A DNA stretch of 64,000 bases from Rhodocyclaceae bacterium (GTDB lineage: Bacteria; Pseudomonadota; Gammaproteobacteria; Burkholderiales; Rhodocyclaceae): NCBI GenBank assembly GCA_023150275.1, contig JAKLLG010000007.1, positions 62,001-126,000 of the forward strand, in the 5' to 3' direction. The notes beneath the pieces were generated by a model. It had not been told where the DNA came from. It did no database searches and saw only the letters and a program-made list of their open reading frames with translations. This document shows, one piece after another, positions 18,778 to 26,991 of the stretch. Every line of letters begins with the position of its first letter. Position 1 is the first letter of the stretch. The position numbers and the translations under genes were made by a program.

Positions 18778-20361
18778 TCACTGGCAGGCGAGACGCTCGT
18801 AGTTGCTGCCGCGGTCGATGATGGCGCCGGGCTTCAGGCCATCGGGAAGCTGGCTCACGTCCAGGCGCATCAGCTTGGCCATCGCACCGGCTGGCACCAG
18901 CAAGCTTGGTGGTGCCCCAGTCTGTCCGGCGCCCTGAACGAAGATTGCCGGATGCAGGATGATCCGATTGGTCATGCGCTCGCGCCCGCTTGCCTGCAGG
19001 GCGAGGGTGCCAGCGGGCAATGCCTTGGCCCAGGCAAGCAGGCTGCCGTCTTCCTGCAAGGCGAGGCTGCGCAGGACGAGCAGGCGGATTTCGCCGGCCG
19101 GCATCCTGATCGCGATCAGGCTGCGATGTCCGAGCCTTTCCCCCGCGGTTTCCGCTGCCCGGTGCAGGATCAGCAGTCCGTTCTGATCGAGCAGTAACTG
19201 CCATGCTTCCAGCCCTTCGTCGGCTGACGGAGTTTCCTCACGCACGACATGCCCGAAGATCGCGATCTGCTCGTGCGCCGTGCGATTGCTTTGTACGGTG
19301 GGCGCGGGCGGGGCGTTGACGGGTTTTCCGCCGAGCAGAAGGTGGACGCGTTCAAGCGTGGTCGCGGCACGCACTTCGGCCAGCGCTTCCGATGCGTCCG
19401 GTGCCGGTGCCGGTGGCGATTGCAGTGCGCCATGCAGAAACTGCAGCAGTCCGACACAGGCCTCGGTCGGAAGCAGGTTGCCAAGATGCAACGATTCGGG
19501 CGACTTGCCCTCCTTGATATCCTTGAGCCGATTCTTGCACTTGCCGAGGATGGCATCGATGTCCAGCCAGCGACCATTCTCCGGTGCGCCGCGGCTCGCG
19601 TGAATCGGCAGGTCGCTCCGCAGGTCGATGACCACCGTGCGCCGGTCGCCGGCAGCGGCGAGGCCGGGGTAGATCCGGGCCTGCTCGCGCCAGCGCGCGA
19701 ACCAGCGCACAACCGCGGAAAGCTGGCTGCGCGAAAGCTCATGCGGGCGGGCAAGGTGAAGCAGGAGCGCCATTGCATACTGACCCGAGGGTGTTGACTC
19801 ACGGGTCTCGGCGAAGAGGCGGTCGGTGACGGGAGTGGTGGTCACGGCAAGGTCGTCTGCCGAGGCAAGTGAGGCGTGCAGCAGCTGCCACCATTCGGCA
19901 GGGATGGTCGCGCTTGCCCGGTAGCGCGACATCTGCTCCAAGCGCAGGCACGTCAAGACGCGATGAACGACCTTGGCATAGCGATCGGCCAGCGACTCAT
20001 CCTTGTCCAGACTGGCGCGAAGGCAATGCAGATAGCCGGTGGCAAGGCTGCGCCACAGCCGGCAGGAGCCGGTGAAAGCCTTGTGTTCTATGGCCGACAG
20101 CGGAAGCGGTCGCGATTCATAGCGTTTGATCGCTTCCGTCTCGATGGCGAACGCTGGCTTGCGTAGTGTTTCAAGAATCTTGTAGCGCTCTCGCGCGGGC
20201 AGGGGTGACACATTGAGCAGATTCAACTGGGTTGCCAGCAATTCCTGCATCAGCGGTGCGTTGGCAAGCGGTTGCGCCGCAAGCCATTCGTTACAGCCAT
20301 CGAGGGTCAGAAATGCCGGCGGTGTATCGCTGCGCATCTCGGGCAGAGTGAACCAAGTCAT
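18778..20361 (-). CDS. Uncharacterised protein, 527 residues
   Basis: I do not recognise this protein with certainty. It lacks a signal peptide and membrane helices, so it should be cytoplasmic. The first 250 residues are helical and Leu/Arg-rich (PLPARERYKILETLRKPAF, LSRSQLSAVVRWFARWR). The last 150 look like beta structure: EAWQLLLDQNGLLILHRA, then RMPAGEIRLLVLRSLAL, DGSLLAWAKALPAG and LVPAGAMAKLMRL. That tail faintly resembles the PilZ-like barrels of long c-di-GMP-linked betaproteobacterial proteins, but the RxxxR motif is not evident. A GAGGAGGT ribosome site 4 bases before the ATG is strong. It is a single gene between the pcc terminator and the VOC gene. Confidence 0.8.
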   Translation of the reverse strand: MTWFTLPEMRSDTPPAFLTLDGCNEWLAAQPLANAPLMQELLATQLNLLNVSPLPARERYKILETLRKPAFAIETEAIKRYESRPLPLSAIEHKAFTGSCRLWRSLATGYLHCLRASLDKDESLADRYAKVVHRVLTCLRLEQMSRYRASATIPAEWWQLLHASLASADDLAVTTTPVTDRLFAETRESTPSGQYAMALLLHLARPHELSRSQLSAVVRWFARWREQARIYPGLAAAGDRRTVVIDLRSDLPIHASRGAPENGRWLDIDAILGKCKNRLKDIKEGKSPESLHLGNLLPTEACVGLLQFLHGALQSPPAPAPDASEALAEVRAATTLERVHLLLGGKPVNAPPAPTVQSNRTAHEQIAIFGHVVREETPSADEGLEAWQLLLDQNGLLILHRAAETAGERLGHRSLIAIRMPAGEIRLLVLRSLALQEDGSLLAWAKALPAGTLALQASGRERMTNRIILHPAIFVQGAGQTGAPPSLLVPAGAMAKLMRLDVSQLPDGLKPGAIIDRGSNYERLACQ

Positions 20362-20434
20362 GACACCTCCTCATTGTTGCGAGGCCCGTCTGTGTGGGCG
20401 CGGGCCTTCGCGTGCCGTGTCGGCCAGGCCGAGA

Positions 20435-20908
20435 TTAACCCAAGCGCGAGAAAGCCTCCACTACCTCGGGCGGTGCCTGTACCAGTTCAATCAGCACACC
20501 CTCGCCGCCGACAGGAAATTCTTCGTTGCCCTTCGGATGCAGGAAGGTGATGTCGTAGCCGGCCGCTCCCTTGCGAATGCCGCCCGGTGCAAAGCGCACC
20601 CCTTGCCTGGATAGCCATTCGACGGCAACCGGGAGATCGTCCACCCAGAGGCCGACGTGGTTCAGCGGTGTGGCGTGAACCGCAGGTTTCTTTTCCGGAT
20701 CAAGTGGTTGCATCAGGTCGACTTCCACCTTGAATGGTCCGCTACCCATTGCGCAGATGTCTTCATCGACGTTTTCACGCTCACTGACGAAATTTCCCGT
20801 GATCTCCAGGCCGAACATGTCTACCCATAGTGTTTTCAGTCGCGCCTTGGACGGGCCGCCAATGGCGATTTGCTGGATACCGAGGATGCGGAAGGGTCTT
20901 TGGCTCAT
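20435..20908 (-). CDS. VOC-fold protein, candidate methylmalonyl-CoA epimerase
   Basis: This 157-residue protein has two VOC (glyoxalase/epimerase) repeats: [13 protein letters not shown]...MFGLEI and [18 protein letters not shown], ending [10 protein letters not shown]. Possible metal ligands are Gln12 or Gln13 in place of the usual first His, Glu in VEVDLMQP, His in LNHVGL and Glu in LIELVQ. Related families are lactoylglutathione lyase and methylmalonyl-CoA epimerase. No other epimerase gene lies near the mutase operon, and the promoter shares an operator core with that operon, so epimerase is the leading inference. The Gln-for-His change is a caveat. The ATG at 20908 is preceded by GGAG at 10 bases. 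Confidence 0.85.
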   Translation of the reverse strand: MSQRPFRILGIQQIAIGGPSKARLKTLWVDMFGLEITGNFVSERENVDEDICAMGSGPFKVEVDLMQPLDPEKKPAVHATPLNHVGLWVDDLPVAVEWLSRQGVRFAPGGIRKGAAGYDITFLHPKGNEEFPVGGEGVLIELVQAPPEVVEAFSRLG

Positions 20909-20934
20909 GATGACGGGGCTCCGGTCGAGGTTTC

Positions 20935-20983
20935 GTAATTCATAATTACAGAATATTGTACGGCGAACGATACCCCGTGTCAC
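20935..20983 (-). promoter_or_regulatory. VOC gene promoter with palindromic operator
   Basis: On the minus strand a -35 GTGACA (20983-20978) and a -10 TACAAT (20960-20955) are exactly 17 bases apart. Immediately downstream, over the expected transcription start, lies the palindrome GTAATTCATAATTAC (20935-20949, plus-strand wording). It contains ATTCATAATTA, identical to the core of the palindrome before the mutase operon. Confidence 0.6.
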
Positions 20984-21045
20984 CCGCCGTGCGCTACGCG
21001 ACGCGATTTGTCCCTCAATCCGGCCACCGATCGGCGAGGTGCAGG

Positions 21046-21216
21046 GATGGTCAAGGCGGCGGCAGCGGACTCGGACTGCACATTGTCTACAACCTGGTGA
21101 CTGGGGTGCTTGGAGGAGACATTGCCGTCGACAGCCGTGTCGGTGCGGGCACGCGTTTCATCCTCGTCCTCCCCTTCATTGCACCGTCGCGGGACGGCAA
21201 CGAAGACGAAGACTGA
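21046..21216 (+). pseudogene. Relic of a sensor histidine kinase C-terminus
   Basis: The plus-strand frame encodes [20 protein letters not shown] followed by [20 protein letters not shown], the G2 box and final strand of a HATPase_c domain. Nothing kinase-like precedes it: the upstream frame reads as noise into the divergent VOC promoter, and no HisKA or sensor domain is present. About 45 kinase residues remain, with a stop directly abutting the stop of lgt. It is best seen as the remnant of a deleted or rearranged kinase gene; the conserved frame suggests a fairly recent event. Confidence 0.7.
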
Positions 21217-22005
21217 TCAGATTCGCGGCGTGCGACTCAGGTGAAGCAGAACGAATCCCGCGATCACCATTGGCAGCGACAGCCACTGTCCCATGCTCAC
21301 CGTGTGGGAAAGTCCGAAGATGCCGGCGTCGGGGTTGCGGAAATACTCGGCAAGGAAGCGGAAGCTTCCATAGCCAATCAGGAATGCGCCCGAAACAGCC
21401 CCCGTTGGCCGCGGCTTCGCTGAGTAAAGCCAGAGCAGAATGAAAAAAAGCAGTCCCTCGCCGGCCATCTGGTAAAGCTGGGAGGGATGGCGCGGAACAG
21501 CATCCACATGCGGGAAAATCATGGCCCAGGGGAGTCCGGGGTCGGCCGGACGGCCCCATAGTTCGCCGTTGATGAAGTTCCCCAGTCGCCCGGCGGCCAG
21601 CCCAAGCGGCACCAGCGGCGCAATGAAATCGGTGACATCGAGCCAGCGTCGCTGATACTTGCGCGCGATGAAAACCATGGCCACCAGTACGCCAAGAAAC
21701 CCGCCATGGAAGGACATTCCGCCCTTCCAGACCGCCAGGATCTCCATCGGGTGTGCGAGATAGTGGGCCGGCTCATAGAACAGCACCTGTCCGAGCCTGC
21801 CGCCGATGATGACCCCGAGCACACCATAGAACAACAGGTCGTCGAGCGCCGAGACCGGCCAGCCCGGCGCCCGCCCGTGCTCGATGCGCCATTTGCCCAA
21901 CCACCAGAATTGCAGGAAGGCGAGCAGGTACATCAGACCGTACCAGTGGATGGAGACGGGGCCGATCGCGAGGGCAACCGGGTCGAACTGGGGGTGGGTC
22001 AGCAT
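21217..22005 (-). CDS. lgt: Prolipoprotein diacylglyceryl transferase
   Basis: This inner-membrane enzyme moves diacylglycerol from phosphatidylglycerol to the lipobox Cys of prolipoproteins. The 262 residues carry the Lgt signature [18 protein letters not shown] (near 140-157), the N-terminal [17 protein letters not shown], and [16 protein letters not shown], over about seven membrane segments. The lipoprotein LivK encoded nearby would be a substrate. It is divergent from ilvD; a minus-strand TATAAT at 22036-22031 may serve it. Confidence 0.96.
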   Translation of the reverse strand: MLTHPQFDPVALAIGPVSIHWYGLMYLLAFLQFWWLGKWRIEHGRAPGWPVSALDDLLFYGVLGVIIGGRLGQVLFYEPAHYLAHPMEILAVWKGGMSFHGGFLGVLVAMVFIARKYQRRWLDVTDFIAPLVPLGLAAGRLGNFINGELWGRPADPGLPWAMIFPHVDAVPRHPSQLYQMAGEGLLFFILLWLYSAKPRPTGAVSGAFLIGYGSFRFLAEYFRNPDAGIFGLSHTVSMGQWLSLPMVIAGFVLLHLSRTPRI

Positions 22006-22009
22006 CGGG

Positions 22010-22038
22010 ATGACGATTCGGCTAAAATTCGCAGTTCC
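22010..22038 (+). promoter_or_regulatory. Possible ilvD promoter
   Basis: ATGACG at 22010-22015 and TATAGT at 22033-22038 are 17 bases apart, about 50 bases before the ilvD start. The same AT-rich patch also gives a TATAAT on the opposite strand for lgt. Confidence 0.4.
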
Positions 22039-22091
22039 CGATTATAGTCGGCTTGCCGTCCGCTACCGACCGCACCTCACGGAGTTCCGCC

Positions 22092-23954
22092 ATGCCCCAG
22101 TACCGTTCCCGCACCTCGACCCACGGCCGCAACATGGCCGGCGCACGCGCCCTGTGGCGCGCTACCGGCATGAAGGATGGTGACTTCGGCAAACCGATCA
22201 TCGCCGTCGTGAACTCCTTCACGCAGTTCGTTCCCGGCCATGTGCATCTGAAAGACATGGGCCAGCTCGTCGCGCGCGAGATCGAAGCGGCCGGAGGCAT
22301 CGCCAAGGAATTCGACACTATCGCCATCGACGACGGTATCGCCATGGGCCACGCCGGCATGCTCTACTCACTGCCCTCGCGCGATCTGATCGCGGACTCG
22401 GTCGAATACATGTGCAATGCACACTGCGCTGACGCGATGGTCTGCATCTCCAACTGCGACAAGATCACCCCCGGCATGCTGATGGCGGCGATGCGGCTGA
22501 ACATTCCGGCAGTCTTCGTCTCCGGCGGCCCGATGGAGGCCGGCAAGGTCACCTGGGGTGGCAAGACGATCGCCGTCGACCTCATCGATGCAATGATCAA
22601 GGCCGGCGACAGCGCTTGCTCCGACGAGGAAGTCGACAACATGGAGCGCTCCGCCTGCCCGACCTGCGGCTCCTGCTCCGGTATGTTCACGGCGAACTCG
22701 ATGAACTGCCTGACCGAAGCGCTTGGCCTGTCGCTGCCGGGCAACGGCACCGTCGTGGCAACGCACGCCGACCGCAGGCAACTCTTTTTGCGCGCCGGTC
22801 GTGTCGCCGTCGAGATGTGCCGCCGCTATTACGAACAGGATGATGCCTCGGTGCTGCCGCGTACGATCGCATCCAAGGCCGCCTTCGAGAATGCGATGGC
22901 GCTTGACGTGGCGATGGGCGGCTCGACCAATACCGTGTTGCATATCCTCGCCGCCGCGCGCGAAGCTGGCGTCGATTTTACGATGTCCGACATCGACCGC
23001 ATCTCGCGCAAGGTGCCGAACCTTGCCAAGGTCGCGCCGGCGACGCAGGATTACCACATCGAGGATGTGCACCGCGCTGGCGGCATCATGGGCATTCTCG
23101 CCGAACTCGATCGCGCCGGGCTGATCCACCGCGACGTGCCGACCGTCTACGCGAAGACGCTGGGCGAGGCGATCACGGCCAACGATGTCGTGAAGAACGC
23201 CGACCCGGCGCTGCACACCTTCTTCAAGGCCGCGCCCGGCGGCATTCCGACGCAGACCGCGTTCTCGCAGGAGCGCCGCTATCCGACGCTCGACCTCGAC
23301 CGCGCCAACGGCTGCATCCGCAGCAAGGAGAACGCCTATACGCAGGAGGGTGGTCTCGCCGTGCTTTACGGCAACATCGCTGAAGATGGCTGCATCGTGA
23401 AGACCGCCGGTGTCGACGAATCGTGCTGGAAATTCACCGGCAAGGCGCGCGTCTATGAAAGCCAGGACGATGCGGTCGAAGGCATCCTCGGCGGCGAAGT
23501 CATCGCTGGCGATGTCGTCATCGTCCGCTACGAGGGGCCGAAGGGTGGCCCTGGCATGCAGGAAATGCTCTACCCGACTTCGTACCTGAAGTCGCGCGGG
23601 CTGGGCAAGGACTGTGCGCTGCTCACCGACGGCCGCTTCTCCGGCGGTACCTCGGGGCTTTCGATCGGCCACGCCTCGCCGGAGGCGGCGGACGGCGGTG
23701 CCATCGGCCTCGTCGAGACCGGCGACACGATCGAGATCGACATCCCGGGGCGTCGCATTCACCTCGCCATTTCCGACACAGAACTGGCGCAGCGCCGCGC
23801 GGCGATGGACGCGAAGGGCGAGCGCGCCTGGCAGCCGGAAAACCGCCAGCGCACCGTCTCTGCGGCGCTGCAGGCTTACGCGCTGATGACCACCTCGGCC
23901 GACAAGGGTGCGGTGCGTGATGTAACGCAGATTCAGAGGAAGAAGCAGAAGTAG
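22092..23954 (+). CDS. ilvD: Dihydroxy-acid dehydratase
   Basis: IlvD dehydrates 2,3-dihydroxy-isovalerate and its homologue in isoleucine and valine synthesis. The 620 residues contain the iron-sulfur cysteines in [13 protein letters not shown] and [19 protein letters not shown], plus GGPMEAGK and the C-terminal [19 protein letters not shown]. Length equals the E. coli type. The ATG at 22092 has GGAG 7 bases upstream; 39 bases of open frame before it are non-conserved. It stands alone, divergent from lgt. Confidence 0.97.
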   Translation: MPQYRSRTSTHGRNMAGARALWRATGMKDGDFGKPIIAVVNSFTQFVPGHVHLKDMGQLVAREIEAAGGIAKEFDTIAIDDGIAMGHAGMLYSLPSRDLIADSVEYMCNAHCADAMVCISNCDKITPGMLMAAMRLNIPAVFVSGGPMEAGKVTWGGKTIAVDLIDAMIKAGDSACSDEEVDNMERSACPTCGSCSGMFTANSMNCLTEALGLSLPGNGTVVATHADRRQLFLRAGRVAVEMCRRYYEQDDASVLPRTIASKAAFENAMALDVAMGGSTNTVLHILAAAREAGVDFTMSDIDRISRKVPNLAKVAPATQDYHIEDVHRAGGIMGILAELDRAGLIHRDVPTVYAKTLGEAITANDVVKNADPALHTFFKAAPGGIPTQTAFSQERRYPTLDLDRANGCIRSKENAYTQEGGLAVLYGNIAEDGCIVKTAGVDESCWKFTGKARVYESQDDAVEGILGGEVIAGDVVIVRYEGPKGGPGMQEMLYPTSYLKSRGLGKDCALLTDGRFSGGTSGLSIGHASPEAADGGAIGLVETGDTIEIDIPGRRIHLAISDTELAQRRAAMDAKGERAWQPENRQRTVSAALQAYALMTTSADKGAVRDVTQIQRKKQK

Positions 23955-24148
23955 TCTCGTCGCTGCACAACGGGGAGCGCGGCACTGCTGTCAACCGGAC
24001 GGTGCGGCGTTCCGTTAATCGCTCAACAGGCGCGAATCGCCTGCCGGGTCAGGTTGTCGGACACCCTCCGCAGCTTCCCAAGCCGGGGAATGTGTCATAA
24101 GATGCGCGTTCCCGACCAATCATTCAACCGATTAACGGAGTGAGAGAG

Positions 24149-24457
24149 ATGAAACTGATCGCTGTGTCCCTGCTGGCTGCTGCCGGCATCCTGTCCGCTG
24201 GTGTTGCCCAGGCTGACGAAGCACTGGCCAAAGCCAAGGGCTGCCTGGCCTGCCACCAGATCGAAAAGAAAGCTGTTGGCCCGGCCTATAAGGAAGTCGC
24301 CAAGAAATACGCTGGCCAGGCTGGCGCCGATGCCAAGCTGGCCGAGACCGTCATCAAGGGCGGCAAGGGCAACTGGGGCGCGATCCCGATGCCTCCGAAC
24401 AAGGTCACGCCGGAAGAATCGCAGAAGCTCGTCAAGTGGATTCTCTCGCTGAAGTAA
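24149..24457 (+). CDS. Small periplasmic class I cytochrome c
   Basis: This 102-residue precursor has a signal peptide cleaved after VAQA (residue 22), a haem site CLACH at 32-36 and a distal Met ligand in IPMPPNKV (Met81). The mature protein of 80 residues is the size of cytochrome c-551/c-552, small electron carriers to oxidases or denitrification enzymes. The start ATG at 24149 has GGAG 8 bases upstream; an in-frame GTG at 24140 overlaps that site and is unlikely. A terminator follows, so it is monocistronic. Confidence 0.94.
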   Translation: MKLIAVSLLAAAGILSAGVAQADEALAKAKGCLACHQIEKKAVGPAYKEVAKKYAGQAGADAKLAETVIKGGKGNWGAIPMPPNKVTPEESQKLVKWILSLK

Positions 24458-24472
24458 TTTCTTCAGCCCCCG

Positions 24473-24500
24473 AAAAAGCCGGCCGCGTGCCGGCTTTTTT
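24473..24500 (+). terminator. Rho-independent terminator after cytochrome c
   Basis: An AAGCCGGC/GCCGGCTT stem (24476-24483 with 24489-24496), flanked by A-run and T-run, can act on either strand. Confidence 0.9.
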
Positions 24501-24528
24501 CTTGGCCGGGTGCAGGTGGCGATCCGTA

Positions 24529-24557
24529 TTGACAAGGCTGATGACGCTGGGGAGAAT
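24529..24557 (+). promoter_or_regulatory. Probable promoter of livK
   Basis: A perfect -35 TTGACA at 24529-24534 is followed after 17 bases by GAGAAT (24552-24557, four of six consensus bases). The livK ATG is 60 bases downstream. Confidence 0.5.
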
Positions 24558-24616
24558 CGTCCGCTTCAGTGTCCCGCTGAAACAACCACTGCCACAACAA
24601 TATCGGAGACCCACCC

Positions 24617-25993
24617 ATGCAACTGACCCGTTTCCCCGGCATTACCCTCGCCCTCGCCGCCTCGATCGCTCTCATCGGCTGCGGCCAGAAGGAAGAACCG
24701 AAGCCGCAGGCTGCTGCGCCGGCCCCCGCGCCTGCAGCAGCACCGGCGCCGGCGGCGCCCGCCCCCAAGCCCGAAGTGACGGTCAAGATCGGCCACGTTG
24801 CGCCGATGACCGGCCCGCAAGCGCACCTCGGCAAGGACAACGAGAACGGCGCCAAGCTCGCGATCGAGGAACTGAATGCCGCGGGTCTCGAAATCGGCGG
24901 CGCCAAGGTCAAGTTCGAACTGCTTGCCGAAGACGACCAGGCTGATCCGAAGCAGGGCACCATCGTTGCCCAGAAGCTGGTCGATGCCAAGGTCAATGGC
25001 GTCATCGGCCACCTCAACTCGGGTACCACGATTCCGGCCTCGAAGCTTTATTCGGATGCCGGTGTCCCGCAGATCTCGCCGTCGGCGACCAACCCGAAGT
25101 ACACGCAGCAGGGTTTCAAGACCGCCTTCCGCGTAATGGCCAACGACATCCAGCAGGGCAAGATCCTCGGTGAGTTCGCCGCCAAGCAGGGCGTCAAGAC
25201 CGTCGCCATCATCGACGATCGCACCGCCTATGGCCAGGGCCTCGCCGACGAGTTCAAGAAGGCAGCCGAAGCTGCCGGCCTGAAGGTCGTTGCCACCGAA
25301 TACACGAACGACAAGGCCACCGACTTCAAGGCCATCCTGACCAAGATCAAGTCGACCAAGGCCGACCTCGTCTTCTACGGCGGCATGGACGCCCAGGGCG
25401 GCCCGATGGCCAAGCAGATGAAGGAACTCGGCCTGAAGGCCAAATTCCTCGGCGGCGATGGCGTTTGCACGCCGGAGTTCATGAAGCTCGGCGGTCCGGC
25501 CACCGAGGGGCACTACTGCTCGATGCCGGGCGTGCCGCTGGAGAAGATGGCCAAGGGGCCGGCGTTCAAGGACAAGTTCACCAAGAAGTTCAACGCCGAG
25601 ATCCAGCTGTACGCACCGAACGTCTATGACGCAGTGATGGTCATGGCCGATTCGATGAAGCGCGCCAATTCGGTCGAGCCGGCCAAGTATCTGGAAGCCG
25701 TTGGCAAGACCAGTTACGACGGTGTGACGGCAAAGATTGAGTTCGACGACAAGGGCGACCTCAAGGGCGGTGCCATCTCGATCTACCAGTACAAGGGCGG
25801 GAAGCTCGAGTACGTCGACACCCTCGGCGGTGGTGTGGCCGAGGCGGTGAAGGAAGCCGCGGCCGCCACCGGCGAGGCAGCGAAGGCCGTTGCCGATGCG
25901 GCGAAGGACGCGACCAAGGAAGCCGTGAAGGAGGGCGCCGGCGCTGTCAAGGCAGCGGCCGAGGCCACCAAGGCCGCGGTCGAGAAGAAGTAA
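24617..25993 (+). CDS. livK: Branched-chain amino acid ABC transporter substrate-binding lipoprotein
   Basis: This 458-residue protein is a type I periplasmic binding protein of the LivJ/LivK family (VTVKIGHVAPMTGPQAHLGK, GVIGHLNSGTTIPASKLY, VAIIDDRTAYGQGLADEF). The lipobox LIGC puts the lipidated Cys at residue 22, followed by an Ala/Pro-rich linker (about 30-50). The last 52 residues are unusual: an Ala/Lys/Glu/Thr/Val-rich repeat-like helix after the normal C-terminal strand (EAAKAVADAAKDATKEAV and similar). It is separated from livH by a strong hairpin, so it can be made in excess over the membrane subunits. Whether the ligand is Leu/Ile/Val or another carboxylate cannot be told. Confidence 0.93.
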   Translation: MQLTRFPGITLALAASIALIGCGQKEEPKPQAAAPAPAPAAAPAPAAPAPKPEVTVKIGHVAPMTGPQAHLGKDNENGAKLAIEELNAAGLEIGGAKVKFELLAEDDQADPKQGTIVAQKLVDAKVNGVIGHLNSGTTIPASKLYSDAGVPQISPSATNPKYTQQGFKTAFRVMANDIQQGKILGEFAAKQGVKTVAIIDDRTAYGQGLADEFKKAAEAAGLKVVATEYTNDKATDFKAILTKIKSTKADLVFYGGMDAQGGPMAKQMKELGLKAKFLGGDGVCTPEFMKLGGPATEGHYCSMPGVPLEKMAKGPAFKDKFTKKFNAEIQLYAPNVYDAVMVMADSMKRANSVEPAKYLEAVGKTSYDGVTAKIEFDDKGDLKGGAISIYQYKGGKLEYVDTLGGGVAEAVKEAAAATGEAAKAVADAAKDATKEAVKEGAGAVKAAAEATKAAVEKK

Positions 25994-26014
25994 GCCGGTA
26001 TAATCCGGCTCCAT

Positions 26015-26046
26015 GGAAACGGCGCCACGCGGCGCCGTTTCCGCAT
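26015..26046 (+). terminator. Hairpin between livK and livH (attenuating terminator)
   Basis: A perfect 12-bp stem (26015-26026 with 26031-26042) with loop ACGC is followed by GCATTTATT. It stands 22 bases after the livK stop and 25 bases before livH, where partial termination or mRNA-end protection would give more binding protein than permease. Confidence 0.7.
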
Positions 26047-26067
26047 TTATTCCCCTATTCGAGCAGC

Positions 26068-26991
26068 ATGGACATCCTTCTCCAACAGATTATCAATGGC
26101 CTCGTGCAGGGCGCCATCTACGCGATGGTCGCGCTCGGCTACACGATGGTCTACGGCATCATGGGCTTGATCAATTTCGCCCATGGCGAGGTGGTCATGA
26201 TCGGCACGCTCGTAGCGATCACTGTGATCACGCTGCTTGTCGGCGCCGGGGTTCCGCCGGCGATGGCCGGCGCTTGCGGTGTCGTTGCCGCTGCCGCGGT
26301 CTGCATGATCATCGGCTGGAGCCTCGAACGCGTCGCCTATCGCCCCTTGCGCAATGCGCAGCGACTGGCGCCGCTGATCACCGCGATCGGCTGCTCGATC
26401 GTGCTGCAGAACGTCGCGATGATGGTCTGGGGGCGTAACTACATGACCTTTCCGCCCTTGATCGCGAAAACGCAGTTCGAGATCGCCGGTGCTTCCTTCA
26501 CCAGCGTGCAGGTCTTGATCCTCCTCGTGGCATCCGTATCGATGGGCGGACTCCTGTTCCTCGTCTATCGCACCAAGCTCGGCATGGCGATGCGCGCGAC
26601 TGCGCAGAATCCCGCGGTTGCCGGTCTGATGGGCGTCAACGCCAACCGCGTCATTTCGTCCGCCTTCGTCGTCGGTTCCGCACTCGGTGCCGTCGCCGGT
26701 GTCATGGTGGGTACCTACTACGAAATCGCGCATTACCAGATGGGTTTCATGCTCGGCCTGAAGGCCTTCACCGCCGCCGTGCTCGGTGGCATCGGCAACC
26801 TTGCCGGGGCGATGGCTGGCGGTTTGCTGCTGGGCCTGATCGAGGCACTCGGCGCCGGTTACATCGGCGATCTGACCGGCGGCTTCCTCGGCAGCCACTA
26901 TCAGGACATCTTTGCGTTTGCCGTGCTGATTGTCGTCCTCATGTTCCGGCCCTCGGGACTGTTCGGTGAAAAGACGGGGGACCGCGCATGA
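26068..26991 (+). CDS. livH: Branched-chain amino acid ABC transporter permease LivH
   Basis: This 307-residue membrane permease opens MDILLQQIINGLVQGAIYAM and has the LivH landmarks YTMVYGIMGLINFAHGEVVM and MRATAQNPAVAGLMGVN, with about eight hydrophobic segments. It partners LivM in the inner membrane. The stop overlaps livM by 4 bases. Confidence 0.95.
   Translation: MDILLQQIINGLVQGAIYAMVALGYTMVYGIMGLINFAHGEVVMIGTLVAITVITLLVGAGVPPAMAGACGVVAAAAVCMIIGWSLERVAYRPLRNAQRLAPLITAIGCSIVLQNVAMMVWGRNYMTFPPLIAKTQFEIAGASFTSVQVLILLVASVSMGGLLFLVYRTKLGMAMRATAQNPAVAGLMGVNANRVISSAFVVGSALGAVAGVMVGTYYEIAHYQMGFMLGLKAFTAAVLGGIGNLAGAMAGGLLLGLIEALGAGYIGDLTGGFLGSHYQDIFAFAVLIVVLMFRPSGLFGEKTGDRA

Noticed and set aside
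22368..23762. Long open frame antisense to ilvD
   Set aside because: No motifs and no ribosome site; shadow of a conserved gene.
24566..26014. 482-codon open frame antisense to livK
   Set aside because: Leu/Gly/Val-rich low-complexity wording produced by the opposite strand of livK; no start signal.
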